From Blastocladiella emersonii ATCC 22665 (Eukaryota > Blastocladiomycota > Blastocladiomycetes > Blastocladiales > Blastocladiaceae): a DNA stretch of 64,000 nucleotides. Positions 34,400 through 44,860 of this stretch are shown here, in pieces (within the stretch, counting starts at the first letter, position 1; each line of letters begins with the position of its first letter). The position numbers and the translations under genes were made by a program. Where the stretch lies: the NCBI GenBank assembly GCA_025594325.1, contig JANHCV010000008.1:1488001-1552000 (forward strand). Reading direction: 5' to 3'. Under the pieces are notes generated by a model. It was not told the origin of the DNA. It saw only the letters and a list, made by a program, of their open reading frames with translations, and searched no databases.

Positions 34400-36843
34400 A
34401 GCATCTGCTTCTGCGTGATAATCTCGGCCGAACCTGCGCCGTGACTGCCACCTCGCTTGACCCTTCCTTCGATTGGAGCACGGCTTGCGTTGTTCCTGGA
34501 AATGTGCCTGTCTCACCTCACTAATGTCTTTGAGATATCCGCAGGCATCCGCTGACCCGGTTTTCGAGTAGACGCAGCAATCAGGCAGTCGTGTCTCGCT
34601 CCACCGCCCACTCTTCCTGTCCCTTCGACCCATGCCGCTTCATCTCATGCAGGAGTCTCGACTGGAATCACTTCCGCCGTGCACACTGTTCAGCATGGCT
34701 TTGCTCCCGCCACGCCCATGTTCCACCAGCTTCCTGTCGCGCATGGTCACTACTACCCCGGACAAGCGCACTATGTTGCTTCCTTTTACGGCTATCCGTA
34801 CCACGGGTATCCGTACGCAGCTGCCGCTGCCCCGGCCGCGTATCCGACTACAGGCTATCCACCGATGCACACGCATGCGCTCAACGGGTTCTTGCCGTCG
34901 TCGCCCTCACCGTGGCCCGCACCGATTGCACCATGGGTAAAACATGAGTCTGGCCATAGGTATTGTGCTTCGCTGACACGAACGGTGATGTTTAGCCCGC
35001 TCACACGGCATATTCTCCCAGTCAGGGCGCGTTCTACTCCCTGAAGCAATATCCGTACCATCCGCTGCAGCTCGCACATTTGAACCCTGCTTTGTTTGCC
35101 GCTGACGGCGTGACCAACGGGTTTCCAACCTCAATTTCACCGCGGTTACCGAATTTCTTCTCTGGTCCTACAACGCTGCTGCACGGGTCCCCGCAGACCG
35201 TTGCTCCAAGCTTAACACTCTCTGTTCCGCCTGCTCCCAACGCGACAACTCAACAAATTTCTGACTTGCTACTGCCACTGCGGTCGGCCGTTGTCGTGCC
35301 TCCTCTGTTGCCATCGGCGCCAAGCGCTTCGCCTCCGGCACCTTTGCCCGCTACGCCAAGCACGACGGTACCGCTTGCGTCCGCATCTGACCCTCCAGCG
35401 GAGGCTCCGTCGACCTTCCTCCCGCGGATCCGCCTTAACGTTCCGTCGCCCGACCATCAGCTGGCGGATGACGTCGCGCTTGCACCACCAACACGCCGAC
35501 CACAGACGTTCTGCCCGCTTCAACCCGACCTGCGAAACGGATTCAGCTGCAGGCTCCCTCCCGGTTCCAGTTCTTGCCGAGCGGCGAGACTCGCCTGCTG
35601 TTGACGCCTACTGGCGGGCAGTCGCAGAGAAACTTGTTAACTGATCATCAAACCTTTCAATCGGAGGTGGCTGAACGCAGCAGGAAGTGGGCGACCGTGG
35701 CACCGGCTGCGGACTCCATGGCAGTCAAGGCCGCCCGCCTACTTCACTTGTGTCAAAAGAAGCACAATGCCGCGCCTCGCTCGGCCGTCTTCACTCTCAC
35801 CATTTTGCGCGCTCTCGACCGCATCTTTGATGAGCCTGTTGCGCGTCGCCAGTTTTCCGAGCTGCCGTGCGGCATTTCCGACACGCGCGACCTCGATCTC
35901 GTGCCACTCCTCAGCGAGACTCGGTCGATTGACCAGTACAAGAGAATTTGGGAGACGGTTGGCGTGGCAACGGGCTCAGAGCTTGCCCATAGCCACAAAT
36001 TCGAGTGGACGCTGACTCGGACGATTCTCGTGAGTATCCACCAACTGGTCGTCGTTCTCGCGTGTGCTGCAGACCATCTCGCTGCGGTGTTTGGAGTTGC
36101 ATCTGTTTAGGTCCCTCTTGGCACGGCCAAACTGGAAATCATGCTCGCCATTTATCGCCTGCGGCATGAAGGATGGGCGCGCGTTCTCTCGTGGTTCGCG
36201 GCGACTATCTCGTCCGTTGGCGCTGACTTGGCTTTGAAGGCAGCGCGAGCGCCAGCCGAAGCGACCAACGGCGCTCGGCGCCGCGGTACCTGCCGCGCTG
36301 CTGTCAACTTGCGCAGCGCACTCGATGCGCACCCGCTTACCATGTTTCTGTCGTTCCTCAACCGCCCCCGCATTGCCAAACAGTATCCCGAGTGCGTGAC
36401 CGTTGGCCGTGTCGTGGGTAGCGTGCTTTCGGATTCAAGCCAAGCCAGCTTCATCATCGCGTTTGCTGATCCCGCTTTTGCTCACCGCGTTCTTGCGACG
36501 ACCCGCGAGGTTCTGCAGCTACCCGAGCTCGCGCCCTGTATTCGCGTCGTTCTCGAACTCGCCTGCGCCAATGTCAAGCTCTCGTACACGCTTGATATCA
36601 AGCCCGAGCACGTCGGACTTGTTCATTTGGACTCGCGTGGCCATGGTGGAGAAACAGGCCCTACTGAGCTCATCATGCGAGTCCGGAGTGGTAGTGGCGG
36701 CCGAATCAAGATTTCACCCGGCCCAATCGAGTTGCGCAGATGGGACGAGTTCAAGACGCGCATGCGGCCGCTCTCGACGTGATCGCGCGCGGCAGTGACA
36801 CCGCCGCGCGCGCCAACGAGGCGGCGGGCGAGGAGATCATGGC
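34400..36843 (+). pseudogene. HG copy 2, 3' half (linker and G part)
   Basis: The linker opens near 34560 and is Pro/Ser/Ala-rich, with a Tyr/Gly/Pro/Ala segment (FYGYPYHGYPYAAAAAPAAY). An intron at 34937-34995 (GTAAAA...TTTAG) keeps the frame, leading to AYSPSQGAFYSLKQYPYHPL and more Pro-rich sequence to about 35530, where the frame shifts. The G part reads VAPAADSMAVKAARLLHL, IFDEPVARRQFSELPCGI and VLSWFAATISSVGADL, with an in-frame TAG at 36108-36110. Near the end RRWDEFKTRMR shifts out of the frame that would continue as HAAALDVIARGSDTAAR. It pairs with the H half at 28851-30247. Confidence 0.65.
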
Positions 36844-37097
36844 GGACGCCTTGTGAGCGGCGGAAGCACTCCGTCAACAATGCGCGTCTTCGAGTTGAAC
36901 TACGAATAACGCGATGCATGTATAAATTATCAGCGTTGGTTCCTTCTCTGGAACGGTCGAGCGAGACGTCAAGGGCGACGGCAAGCACGAGTGAGGTGAC
37001 TTTTTGACAGAGGATGCTTGCATTCGTCGAGAGCAGAGCCATGGACGGGGCGACAGGCAGGGTCGGCTGCGGACACGACGCTCATCTTGACCCGCCA

Positions 37098-37107
37098 TCA
37101 CGTGGCT
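37098..37107 (+). promoter_or_regulatory. ATCACGTGGC E-box upstream of HG copy 3
   Basis: An E-box-like CACGTG core lies about 70 bp before the conserved ATGGCGAC of HG copy 3. No clear GACGCG partner at 13-bp register is present. Confidence 0.3.
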
Positions 37108-37156
37108 GTGGCTTGCTTGACCCGCGCGCCTGAACCGAGCTCGCTTCTCCAGCCCC

Positions 37157-40100
37157 GTGAATGCAATCCATGTCCATGGCGACTTTTTCGCGTATGTAAC
37201 TGCATGCATTAAGCGCTTTAAACGTCAGTTGACCTCTCACTTCTTGTATTATGCTCGCGTCCTCGAAGTGGAGTCAGCGGTCGCCCTGGTCGACCTGCTT
37301 GCCAGGCACCATGCCTCGCCCGTTGTGTTCAGCTCGACAGAGACCGGTAGCACGGTCGAATCAGTGTCTCTTCATGGATTCCCGAGTCCGACTTGCGCCC
37401 TTGACCCAGCACTCGCTGAGTTACTCTCACAGGCGGTAGTCGCCAGTTTGCCTCAGCGCCACAGAAAGCGCATCTTTGTCGCGCCCGTAAACCTCCTCGA
37501 GGGTTCGTTTGCCAACCTTCGCCAAGGTGATGCCCAACCCGGTACCGCCAACTTGCGCGAATCGACTCCGCTTTCTCGCTTGCTCATTGATGCTGTACGC
37601 GACGCGTGCGACCTCGTCGTGTTCCCTTGCGTGCACGAGAATCGTGTTGCTTTCACTTTGGTGAGCCTTCACCGCGAGTCTGGTGTCGGGGAAACTGACT
37701 TTTGCGTGTTCCGCGCGGGGCACCCGGTCGGTGGTAATTTCGACGACCTCTTGCGTGGTGTGCTCGGAGCCGCGGTCGATGGCCAACCAGCTGCTTACTT
37801 CATGGAACCTCGAGAGTCGTGGACGGATGCGGCCGGCTTCCACCACGGGCTTCGCAGGTTTTGCAAGCATGTGGAGTCCGTGCACTTGGACATGTACGCG
37901 GGCGAAGACCCGCTCCAAGCACTTGGATTGGACGAAGTAACGCTGGACCAGCAGATCGAGGCCTTCGTTGTAATCCTTCCTCGGCTTGTCGATTTCGCTG
38001 AGCGGGTTCGGCCTCTTGATGCGCAGCTCCCGGCGAGGGTGAGCGAGTTCCTTGGCGTTGACGCAATTGAAGTTCCGACCACTTTCGCGGATGGCAACTC
38101 GACTGGCACGGCGTCGTTGGACACTGACGTGTACGGGATTCTTACAGGCACGGCTCCTACTCTCTTCTCGATCCGCGTCAGTCTTCCATGAGTTGGCCTT
38201 GACCCGCTCGTCCTCGTAGACGATGGCGGAAGACGCGCTTCGGCCCCTGCCCCCGAGCCCGCTGTCGTATCGATTTTCGCGTCCAGCGAGCCCGCTTCCG
38301 ATCGAGTCGACCTTCTTCAACCCGCAGCCAGCGCCATCAACGCTACGAGCGCAACTGCAGCACCTGCTCAGCGGATTGCGGATTATTTTCTGACTGCTGC
38401 GCGAACAGATCCGGCTGTCAGCGATTTCCGCGCATGGCAGGCCGACGATGGTCTCTTGACGCGGCTCTTTTTACGCGACAGCAGTGGTCGAGCGTGTATC
38501 GCCTCGATCACGCCTTTCACGGGCTCAGTTGACAGTAACACAAACTTGGCTGCGTTTGACCGCGTTACGACCGCTATTTCCAAACCCGATGAGCACGCAG
38601 GCCATCGCGCACCCGCGCATAACGCCACAACAGCGCAGTTGTCAGCGCCGTCGAGTCTGTTGTCAATCGCGCAGGCTTCAGCGACTGATCCTGTTGCCTT
38701 ATCACATCAACCGCTGATTGGGTCGAGCGGTGCTGCCTTGGCACTCGACGATAATAATTTAGCTAGTTTGCGCAGCTACTACCAGAGCAATCCGTACCTT
38801 GCGTGGCACGTTGCTTCGAAGGTCGGCGGGCCACCATGGACCTTTTTTTTGTGGTCTCAGGCCTACGCCAACTGGGTACGCATTGGTCGACCGTGGCTTC
38901 AAAAATCGCCGAGCTGACTCGCTGTGCCTTCGGTAGCCGTTCCCGCCAGCGACTCAGAGCACGCTGAACCATCCGAACCAGGAGCCGCGCTTCCTCTTAC
39001 CGCACGCCGAGCCGCTTGCCATTCAGCCAATTAATTCGGCAAACTGCATCGCTGCGGCTGAGTCAACCCACCGTGTCCTGGTGGCAACTGACTCCCGCTC
39101 CGTTCCAGCACCGCAGGTTTTGAATCCCGCTTTTATGTTGTCATCAACTATGGCGCAGCTGCATGGCTTTGCCGGGCGCGTCAATCCACTACACGCTGTC
39201 CAGCCCACACCCATGGCTGCGGACGCGCTCGCCCCGCTCACGCATTGCCCCGCAGTAGTTCCGCCAAGCACCGAGCCGCTGTCAAAGCGGCTTCGATTGC
39301 ACAAACCTGACCCGGAGCAGAAATCCTCCAGCCCTTCTCATGCTTTGGCGCCACTTTTGGGACGCCCTCGCGTCATGACACGCGCCGCGGCTCGATCTTT
39401 GGTTGCAGCTCAGTCAATTGTGTCGTCAAGCACAACTGAGCACTTTGAGTCCGTAACACAGGCGGCCGAGTCCATGTCCGCTGACGCCGCGCGTTTGCTT
39501 TGTCTTTGTCCGACCACACACCCAGCGGCGTCTTTGAATGCAGTGTACATGCTTGTAGTGCTTCGTTCAGTTGACCGCGTCCTCGACGACCCAGCCACGC
39601 GCCGCCAGTTTGCCGAGATTCTTTGCGGGTATTCGGACACGGGCGGTGTTGACCTCTTTCCGCTGCTGCGCGAAGCGCGGCCCATTGAGGCTTACAAGGA
39701 CATCTGGACGATGGTCGGAACGGCGACGGGTGCGACGCTTCACTATCGCAGCGTTGAAGGTGCCGCGATCCGGATCACGCTTGCGGCCTTGCACCGGCTG
39801 ATTGTTGTTCTTGCTTGCGTCGCAGACAATCTTTCCGCGGCGTTCAACGTCGCTGCTGCCGCCGCCGTTCGAGTCCCGCTCGGCAACCCTAAGCTGCAAG
39901 TCATGCTCGCCATCAACCAACCGCAGCGCGATGAATGGAATCGCGTCCTCGCGTGGTTTTTGCAGGCCGTCTCGCCAGATGGTCTCGCCAACCTGCGGTT
40001 CAAGAAGCCGCAGGACCCAAAACCCGCAAGCAAAGGCCCGATTCCGCGCTGCTGCCTCGCCGACCTTTGGCACGCGCTTGACGCGCACCCGCTTACGTTA

Positions 40101-40329
40101 TTCCTGCCGCTTCTCCGACGCAACCCGATCATCAAGCAGTACCCGGCGTGTGCCGCCGCCGGCCACGTCTCGGCGAACATCTTCGCGCACTCGAGTTGTG
40201 CCGCTCACATGATTGCATGGGCCGATCCCGTGGTTGCAACGCGCGCCATGACGGCATCACATCAGATTGCCCAAACGCCTGGCATCGTGCCGGCTATCCG
40301 AGCCGTTCTCAAGGTTGCGTGCGCGAATA
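37157..40329 (+). CDS. HG copy 3: H part, linker and most of G, interrupted by Helitron 2
   Basis: The H part (37157-38191) reads VESAVALVDLLARHH, LAELLSQAVVASLPQRH, FVAPVNLLEGSF, DLVVFPCVHENRVAFTLVSL, DFCVFRAGHPVGG and WTDAAGFHHGLRRF. A linker exon from about 38200 reads IADYFLTAARTDPAVSDF to AYANW. A GTACGC donor near 38875 and acceptor CGGTAG near 38940 connect it to a Pro/His-rich stretch, then G (39470 on): VTQAAESMSADAARLLCL, VLDDPATRRQFAEILCGY, VLAWFLQAVSPDGL, HPLTLFLPLLRRNPIIKQY and RAVLKVACAN. The frame is open up to Helitron 2 at 40330. The splice between H and linker is unresolved. No family was recognised. The strand pattern of H loosely recalls Ulp1-type proteases, but no catalytic triad is visible. 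The start may be the ATG at about 37176. Confidence 0.65.
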
Positions 40330-40446
40330 TCGTATCGTCAGCAGTACTCCACCTCGGCGTCCGTCAACGCGCCGTCAGGTGGCACCACGTCGGGCAGCAC
40401 CACGTCCGGCAGCGTCACAACGCCGTCGGGACCCGCGGCGTCGGCC

Positions 40447-40896
40447 GTCGTCCAGGAGCTCGACATCAACCTGCAGGAGTGGGACGACGTCGGCAGCGAG
40501 TCCGACATGACTGTGGTTCCCGCGTCGTCGTCCGCCGTGACCAAGAACAAGAACATCACCAAGATCGTCGTCGACTCGGAGGCCGATGAGGAGGTCGACG
40601 CCGACGAGGAGGAGAGCGAGTGCGAGTTGGGCCCGTCGTCGTCGTCAAGCCGCGCGCGCAAGATGGCCACCAAGGCCAAGGGCCGCGACAAGAACAAGAC
40701 GGTCAAGACCCCGCCGGCCTCGCCCACCAAGCGTACCCACACGTCGGCCGTCAAGGGCAAGTCCGGCGCTGCCGTCCCTGCCGCCCAAGACGACGACGAG
40801 GCCGACGACGACGACTCGGCGACCCCGCCGGCCTCGCCGACCAAGCGCGCGCGTCGCGGTCCCGCCAAGGGCAAGGGCAAGGACCGCTCGGCCTGA
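40447..40896 (+). pseudogene. C-terminal tail of the Helitron OB-fold-type protein
   Basis: The frame reads VQELDINLQEWDDVGSESD, then an acidic run (DEEVDADEEESE), Ser-rich and basic segments, and two TPPASPTKR repeats, ending at 40894-40896. Composition and position correspond to the acidic/basic tail of the 31354-33296 protein. The OB-fold part is missing. Confidence 0.6.
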
Positions 40897-41110
40897 TCCT
40901 GATCCTGTTCCTTCCTTCGTTTCTTTCGAAAGTACTTCCGCTGTCTGATATATTCCAAACTCTTTTTCTTCCAACTGGTTACTACTCGAATTTGTGAGGT
41001 GCTCGTCGACTGGCGAGCTCAAAGAGTTTACCCCTGAACTCTGAGAACGCGTTTCAAAGACGCGTTGCGTGACGCGTTGCGTCGGCGCTCGCGTTTGTGT
41101 TCTCACAACG

Positions 41111-41323
41111 ATGACCCTGAACAAGGTCATTGCCGACTTCGGCGACCCCAAGCTCCCGCATCGTTTTCCTGCCCGGTACCCGTACATGGTCCTCTCTCGA
41201 GCGCGCAGGACCGAGGACATCCTCATCATCAGGTTCAACAGTCGGGTTCTCGTGCAGAAGGCATTACAGCACGTGGCGAAGGACATGGAGCGACTGTCCC
41301 TGCTGAGCAGGATTGAGAATTGA
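41111..41323 (+). pseudogene. Extreme C-terminus of a Pif1-like Helitron helicase
   Basis: MTLNKVIADFGDPKLPHRFP, then YMVLSRARRTEDILIIRF, matches motif V/VI of Helitron helicases and the fragment at 33811-34251 (MTLKKVIVDL, YMILSRVRRGDDILIL). About 70 codons remain, immediately before the element's 3' hairpin. Confidence 0.75.
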
Positions 41324-41416
41324 TAAACTACTTCACTTTCACCAACTGAAACAGTCTCAAGAAGCCAAGTAAAACTACAGCTGAGACCCAAGTGTGTGCG
41401 CAGCACACACACCTAG

Positions 41417-41655
41417 TGTTCTTGAAGGCCGAATCGCCCGGGCAGAAGGACGGGACCGGCGTCGCGGGTGTGATGAAACGCGTTCACGACGCCAACTGTC
41501 ATATCCGTTTGGCGCCCAGAACCATCGAGCTGTGCGGTTGGGACGATTTCAAGACGCGCCACGCAGCCGCATTTGAGTTCATTGCGAGCGGCGGTCCGCA
41601 GTCGACGCCTCCGGGAGGCGAGGAGACGAACGAGGACGCATCCGTTGTTGATTAG
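41417..41655 (+). CDS. HG copy 3, C-terminal remainder after Helitron 2
   Basis: It reads FLKAESPGQKDGTGVAGVMK, IELCGWDDFKTRHAAAFEFI and a Pro/Glu-rich end, stop at 41653-41655. It continues the G part of copy 3 and matches copy 1 (IELRGWDEFKAHHAATFDVV) and copy 2 (IELRRWDEFKTR). In the present arrangement it cannot be translated in frame from 40329 unless Helitron 2 is removed. Confidence 0.8.
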
Positions 41656-42940
41656 CGCAGCGCTACTGAGACGCGGTCTAGTCCAGAGTAGGATCGCTTT
41701 GTGCATGTTTTATGAGCGTCCAATATAAATATTCGTAATGGAACAAGCGTGAGAAAAACTGAACAAGACGCGTAGGGAAATCATGTCAATGTAATTTGAG
41801 CTGACGGCTCCCAATCAGTCAATTGTTTCCCGGCTCGAGTTCTGGGTTGCAAGTGTAACGATAACGCCGTCGGCTCAACGCCAATTTAGCATATCTTTCT
41901 TTTATTGACTTTTATGTTTGAGCTGCTCAATCAGCTGGGCGGACATATGGTGTACGAGACGCGACGAACTATCATGTGACGCCCACGTGAGGAAGGCAAG
42001 CACGTGAACAGCGTCGTTTCGCCGCGCTCGTCACCCCTCTCCTTTGCGACCATGTAAACGGCAGCATGGCAATTGATCAGAATTTAAATGCATTTTGAGA
42101 TATAGGTCGGAGATTCAACGTTATAAAAGCTAAACACTCTGTCACATCCATCCCCAGAGGATGGTCTCTGTCTCAAACGCCAACTTCATTTACCGTGAGC
42201 CGCTTCCTACATACTCAGAGTCTACATTTGACGTGGTGCGCGACAGGACGAACGCAGGGATTCAACGGTAATGCGTCCAGCGAGACAAACCTCTGCTCAT
42301 AAACACAACAGTGAGGTAATCGAAGATCTAGCGCAACAGGGAAAAGGGGTGAATGGTGATAGGAATCGAGCTCTGCGGGGCGTGAAAACAGGCGGCATAA
42401 GTGGAAGGCAAATGAGCCACAAACAGCGAGCAGTGTGGCACGCAACGGGGCAAAGGTGAAGGCCAAGTATAAAAGACGATTGACCGTTACTTGCAATCGA
42501 TTAGTGCGCTCACAAAGGAAAGCAAAGAGCAAGCAATCGCAGGAAAAGGAAAGAAAAAAGAGGCGTCTCGCGCACGGAGAAGACTCAGCTGGAGCGTAGC
42601 TCCAGCTGCAATTTCTGAAATCGTCCCAAAGACGGCGTGGTTTGGCAAATGAGAGGATGATAAAGAAGCCGAGCGGTTGGCGCATGCGATGGGACGGCGA
42701 TAAGCGTGTGTGTGTGTAGTTGCGGCGCGGCGGTGGTGATGCGGGGGCGGGGCTGGGGCCGGGTGTGAAAACGTGAGAAGCCGGCGCGTCTGGGTAATAG
42801 GAGGAGTAAAATATAGAGCCAAGCCGGGGAAGCTGCACATAAACTACTCTAGCAGGACGTGCGGCTTGTGGGAGCGTGCGTGTGGTGCGCCAGCCGTGCC
42901 CGCGCCGCGGCGCTTTCCAACTCATTCCCGATTTCGACTT
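41656..42940. other. AT-richer region without a recognised gene
   Basis: Two copies of the GACGCG/E-box module lie here (41767-41788 and 41958-41980) with a TATA-like TTATAAAAG near 42121 and ATGGTCTCTG near 42160, as if a promoter and start had been left behind. The coding part was not recognised. The left end of Helitron 3 should lie somewhere in 41.7-42.9 kb. Confidence 0.4.
41767..41980 (+). promoter_or_regulatory. Two orphan GACGCG/E-box modules
   Basis: GACGCG at 41767 with ATCATGTCA at 41780, and GACGCG at 41958 with ATCATGTGAC at 41971. Both have 13-bp register. No intact downstream gene is present. Confidence 0.45.
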
Positions 42941-43876
42941 TGGTGGCTCCCACAGGTGCATTTGAGTCGCGTCATCAACTCGGTTCGAGACATGTTCGCC
43001 GCCAGAGGCTGGGAGTTTGTGGCTTAGAATCTGCTCGCTAACTGAGGTAGACGCGATGCCCATTGGCGGATCCAAGATCCACGCCGTGTGCGGTATCGGT
43101 ACGACCGTTTCAGCAACCAAGTCGGTAATCAACGCAATCAAGAAGAATATGGAGTCTTTACGCCATGTCTACTTCATCCTCGTTGACAAAAGCTCCATGT
43201 TGGCACCGAACTCCTTGCCGCGGCGCATCGTGTTTGGAAGCGCTGTATCCGAGCCGCAACCATTGTCCATTTGGTGGCCTGCAAGTCCTCGCGGGGTTCG
43301 GCTACTTATTCCAGTTAGAGCCTGTCATGGCCCGCTCGCTCACGGTTCCATCCGAGCAGCTGGTCAATCGTGAACCAGAGCGCGAGGTGGATGCAGCTCA
43401 TGATGGAGACTTGGTGCAGGTCGACGGCGAGCCTCAGCAGCAGAAGAAGAAGCGCGGGTCGAAGCTTAAGGAGTGGCCAGCGGTCAGCAAAACTCGAACC
43501 AACGCCAACATTGGTCGCGATCAGTGGCTCGCCTTCGACTCGGTCTTTTCCCTTGTCCAGCAGATACAGCAGTCGACCGACGCGGAGTTCCTCAACGTGC
43601 TCCAGGACCTGCGCAACTGCAACGCCTCGCAGCGCGTGATCGAATTTCTTTGCTCGCGCCGAGCAAACGTTGTGTTGGGCCAGCATCCAGAGTGCATCGA
43701 CGATTGGAGCGACCAGGTCCTCAGCACGGCGCAAAACTCGGTGCGCGACGCGTGGAACTCGATGGCCGCCGCGACACACGCGCGTCGCCTCAGACTCAAA
43801 CCTGACAAGTTTTTCGACCTGGAATGCGTCTAGTCGCCTACTGCTGATACAGAGTGTGCAACGCACACACCCCCAG
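42941..43876 (+). mobile_element. Helitron 3 remnant (left end not determined)
   Basis: The right end has the same CTACTGCTGA-ACAGA preamble as Helitron 1, a GTGTGC-AAC-GCACAC hairpin (43855-43869) and CCAG (43873-43876) instead of CTAG, followed by T. It carries a mutated Pif1-like helicase core (42953-43833). The helicase C-terminus is deleted. The element ends inside FB-D, which it truncates. Confidence 0.7.
42953..43833 (+). pseudogene. Decayed Pif1-like helicase core of Helitron 3
   Basis: In order and in different frames: LSRVINSVRDMFAARGWEF (the segment after a lost Walker A), PIGGSKIHAVCGIG (motif Ia-like), SLRHVYFILVDKSSMLAP (Walker B region, normally VDE.SM), CPFGGLQVLAGFG (normally PFGG.QV...GDF.Q), and FSLVQQIQQSTDAEFLNVL, NASQRVIEFLCSRR. 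The catalytic Asp-Glu and Walker A Lys are altered, so no activity is expected. The last frame stops at 43831-43833. Confidence 0.7.
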
Positions 43877-44726
43877 TCGAGATAAAGATGGGATCAACCG
43901 AGAGGAATGCGAGAACACGCGGTTCATCCAAGGCAAACTGTGGCTGCGAGAGCACTTTGAGCGCGGGGAGTTGGAACGTAGCGAACGCAAGAAAGCCCGG
44001 GTAGTCGACGAACTGGGCGGGCTCGGACCACTCTGGGGCATCAAAGCCGTTCTCGTCCCATTTGTTGGCAGTGGGGTTCTCGGCGAGCAGGTTGAACAAG
44101 CAGAGCGCGTGCCACTCTCGCCATTGCAACCGGGTCACGAGTAGCGCAGGGCAGTGCTCAAGGAGGATAGCGGGGCAGCTGTTGAGGACAGCGACCCGGC
44201 CCGTGGAAACAGCGCACACGATGACGACAATGAAGGCTGGGAGCGGTTGCTCAAATGGCGAAAGATCGCGCTGACCCGTGACGCTCAAGATCAAGACTTA
44301 GAGTTTGACTTCCAACGCCGTAACGCCTTGCGCAGAGCGGGATTTCTGGTACGCGTAGTCGTCAAGACGCAGTCGTGTGATGTAAATGAGAAGCTCGCTG
44401 TGGTGCTGACGCATCCATCGGCATAGTACATACAACGCAAAGCCGACCGTATTCTTTGGAAGGCTGCCGAGTTGAGGCCAGCACAACAAGGATCGGCGGC
44501 ACTGCTCGCGGTGCGCCAGTGCCACGTGCGCAAGGCGGGAATGGAACCATATTTCACTGACCTCCCAGTCTGCCGACAAGAAGTGGAGCGAGCGTGATGC
44601 GGCTGCGAGTGTGGATCTCGGGTCCGCAATTTCCAGGACCAAGTCTAGCTATTTGCACGGCAGGTCGCCAAAGCCGCGCACATGATTCATTGACGCGTGT
44701 TGAGCGTATTGCATCAAGTGATTCAT
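43877..44726 (-). pseudogene. FB-D: F-box-like gene truncated by Helitron 3
   Basis: The minus strand starts MNHLMQYAQHASMNHVRG, then GDLPCK, TAG (near 44646), LDLVLEIADPRSTLAAASRS. After another in-frame stop near 44295 it reads FEQPLPAFIVVIVCAVSTG, LLVTRLQWREWHALCLF and YPGFLAFATFQLPALKVL, ending DPIFIS where Helitron 3 begins. These segments match FB-B (FREPLATIILVAAYATAVG, FLGLIAVMRWQPSSLELL). The C-terminal half was not found nearby. Head-to-head with L3, 134 bp away. Confidence 0.75.
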
Positions 44727-44860
44727 GGCAGTGAGAATGCAGCGAACTCACAGGAGAGAGATTGATCAGAACGTGACGCGTCGACGCGTGCTCAAATTCG
44801 CGTGACGCGCCGCGGACAGTTCGCACTCCCCCCGCCGCCCACCAGCGATCACGGAAACAA

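Larger units (their letters stand above)
40330..41416 (+). mobile_element. Helitron 2, complete 1087-bp non-autonomous element
   Basis: It begins TCGTATCG after A (40329) and ends with a GTGTGTGC-GCA-GCACACAC hairpin (41393-41411), AC and CTAG (41413-41416) before T (41417). TC start, hairpin plus CTAG end, insertion between A and T and no target duplication are all Helitron hallmarks. Joining 40329 to 41417 restores the HG reading frame (ACAN-MFLKAESPGQ), which confirms both ends. Inside are the 3' part of an OB-fold-type ORF and the last codons of a Pif1-like helicase, so it is an internal deletion derivative. Confidence 0.9.

Noticed and set aside
41111-41323. Short helicase-like ORF as an independent gene
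   Set aside because: It holds only motif V/VI and sits just before a Helitron 3' hairpin, so it is an element fragment.
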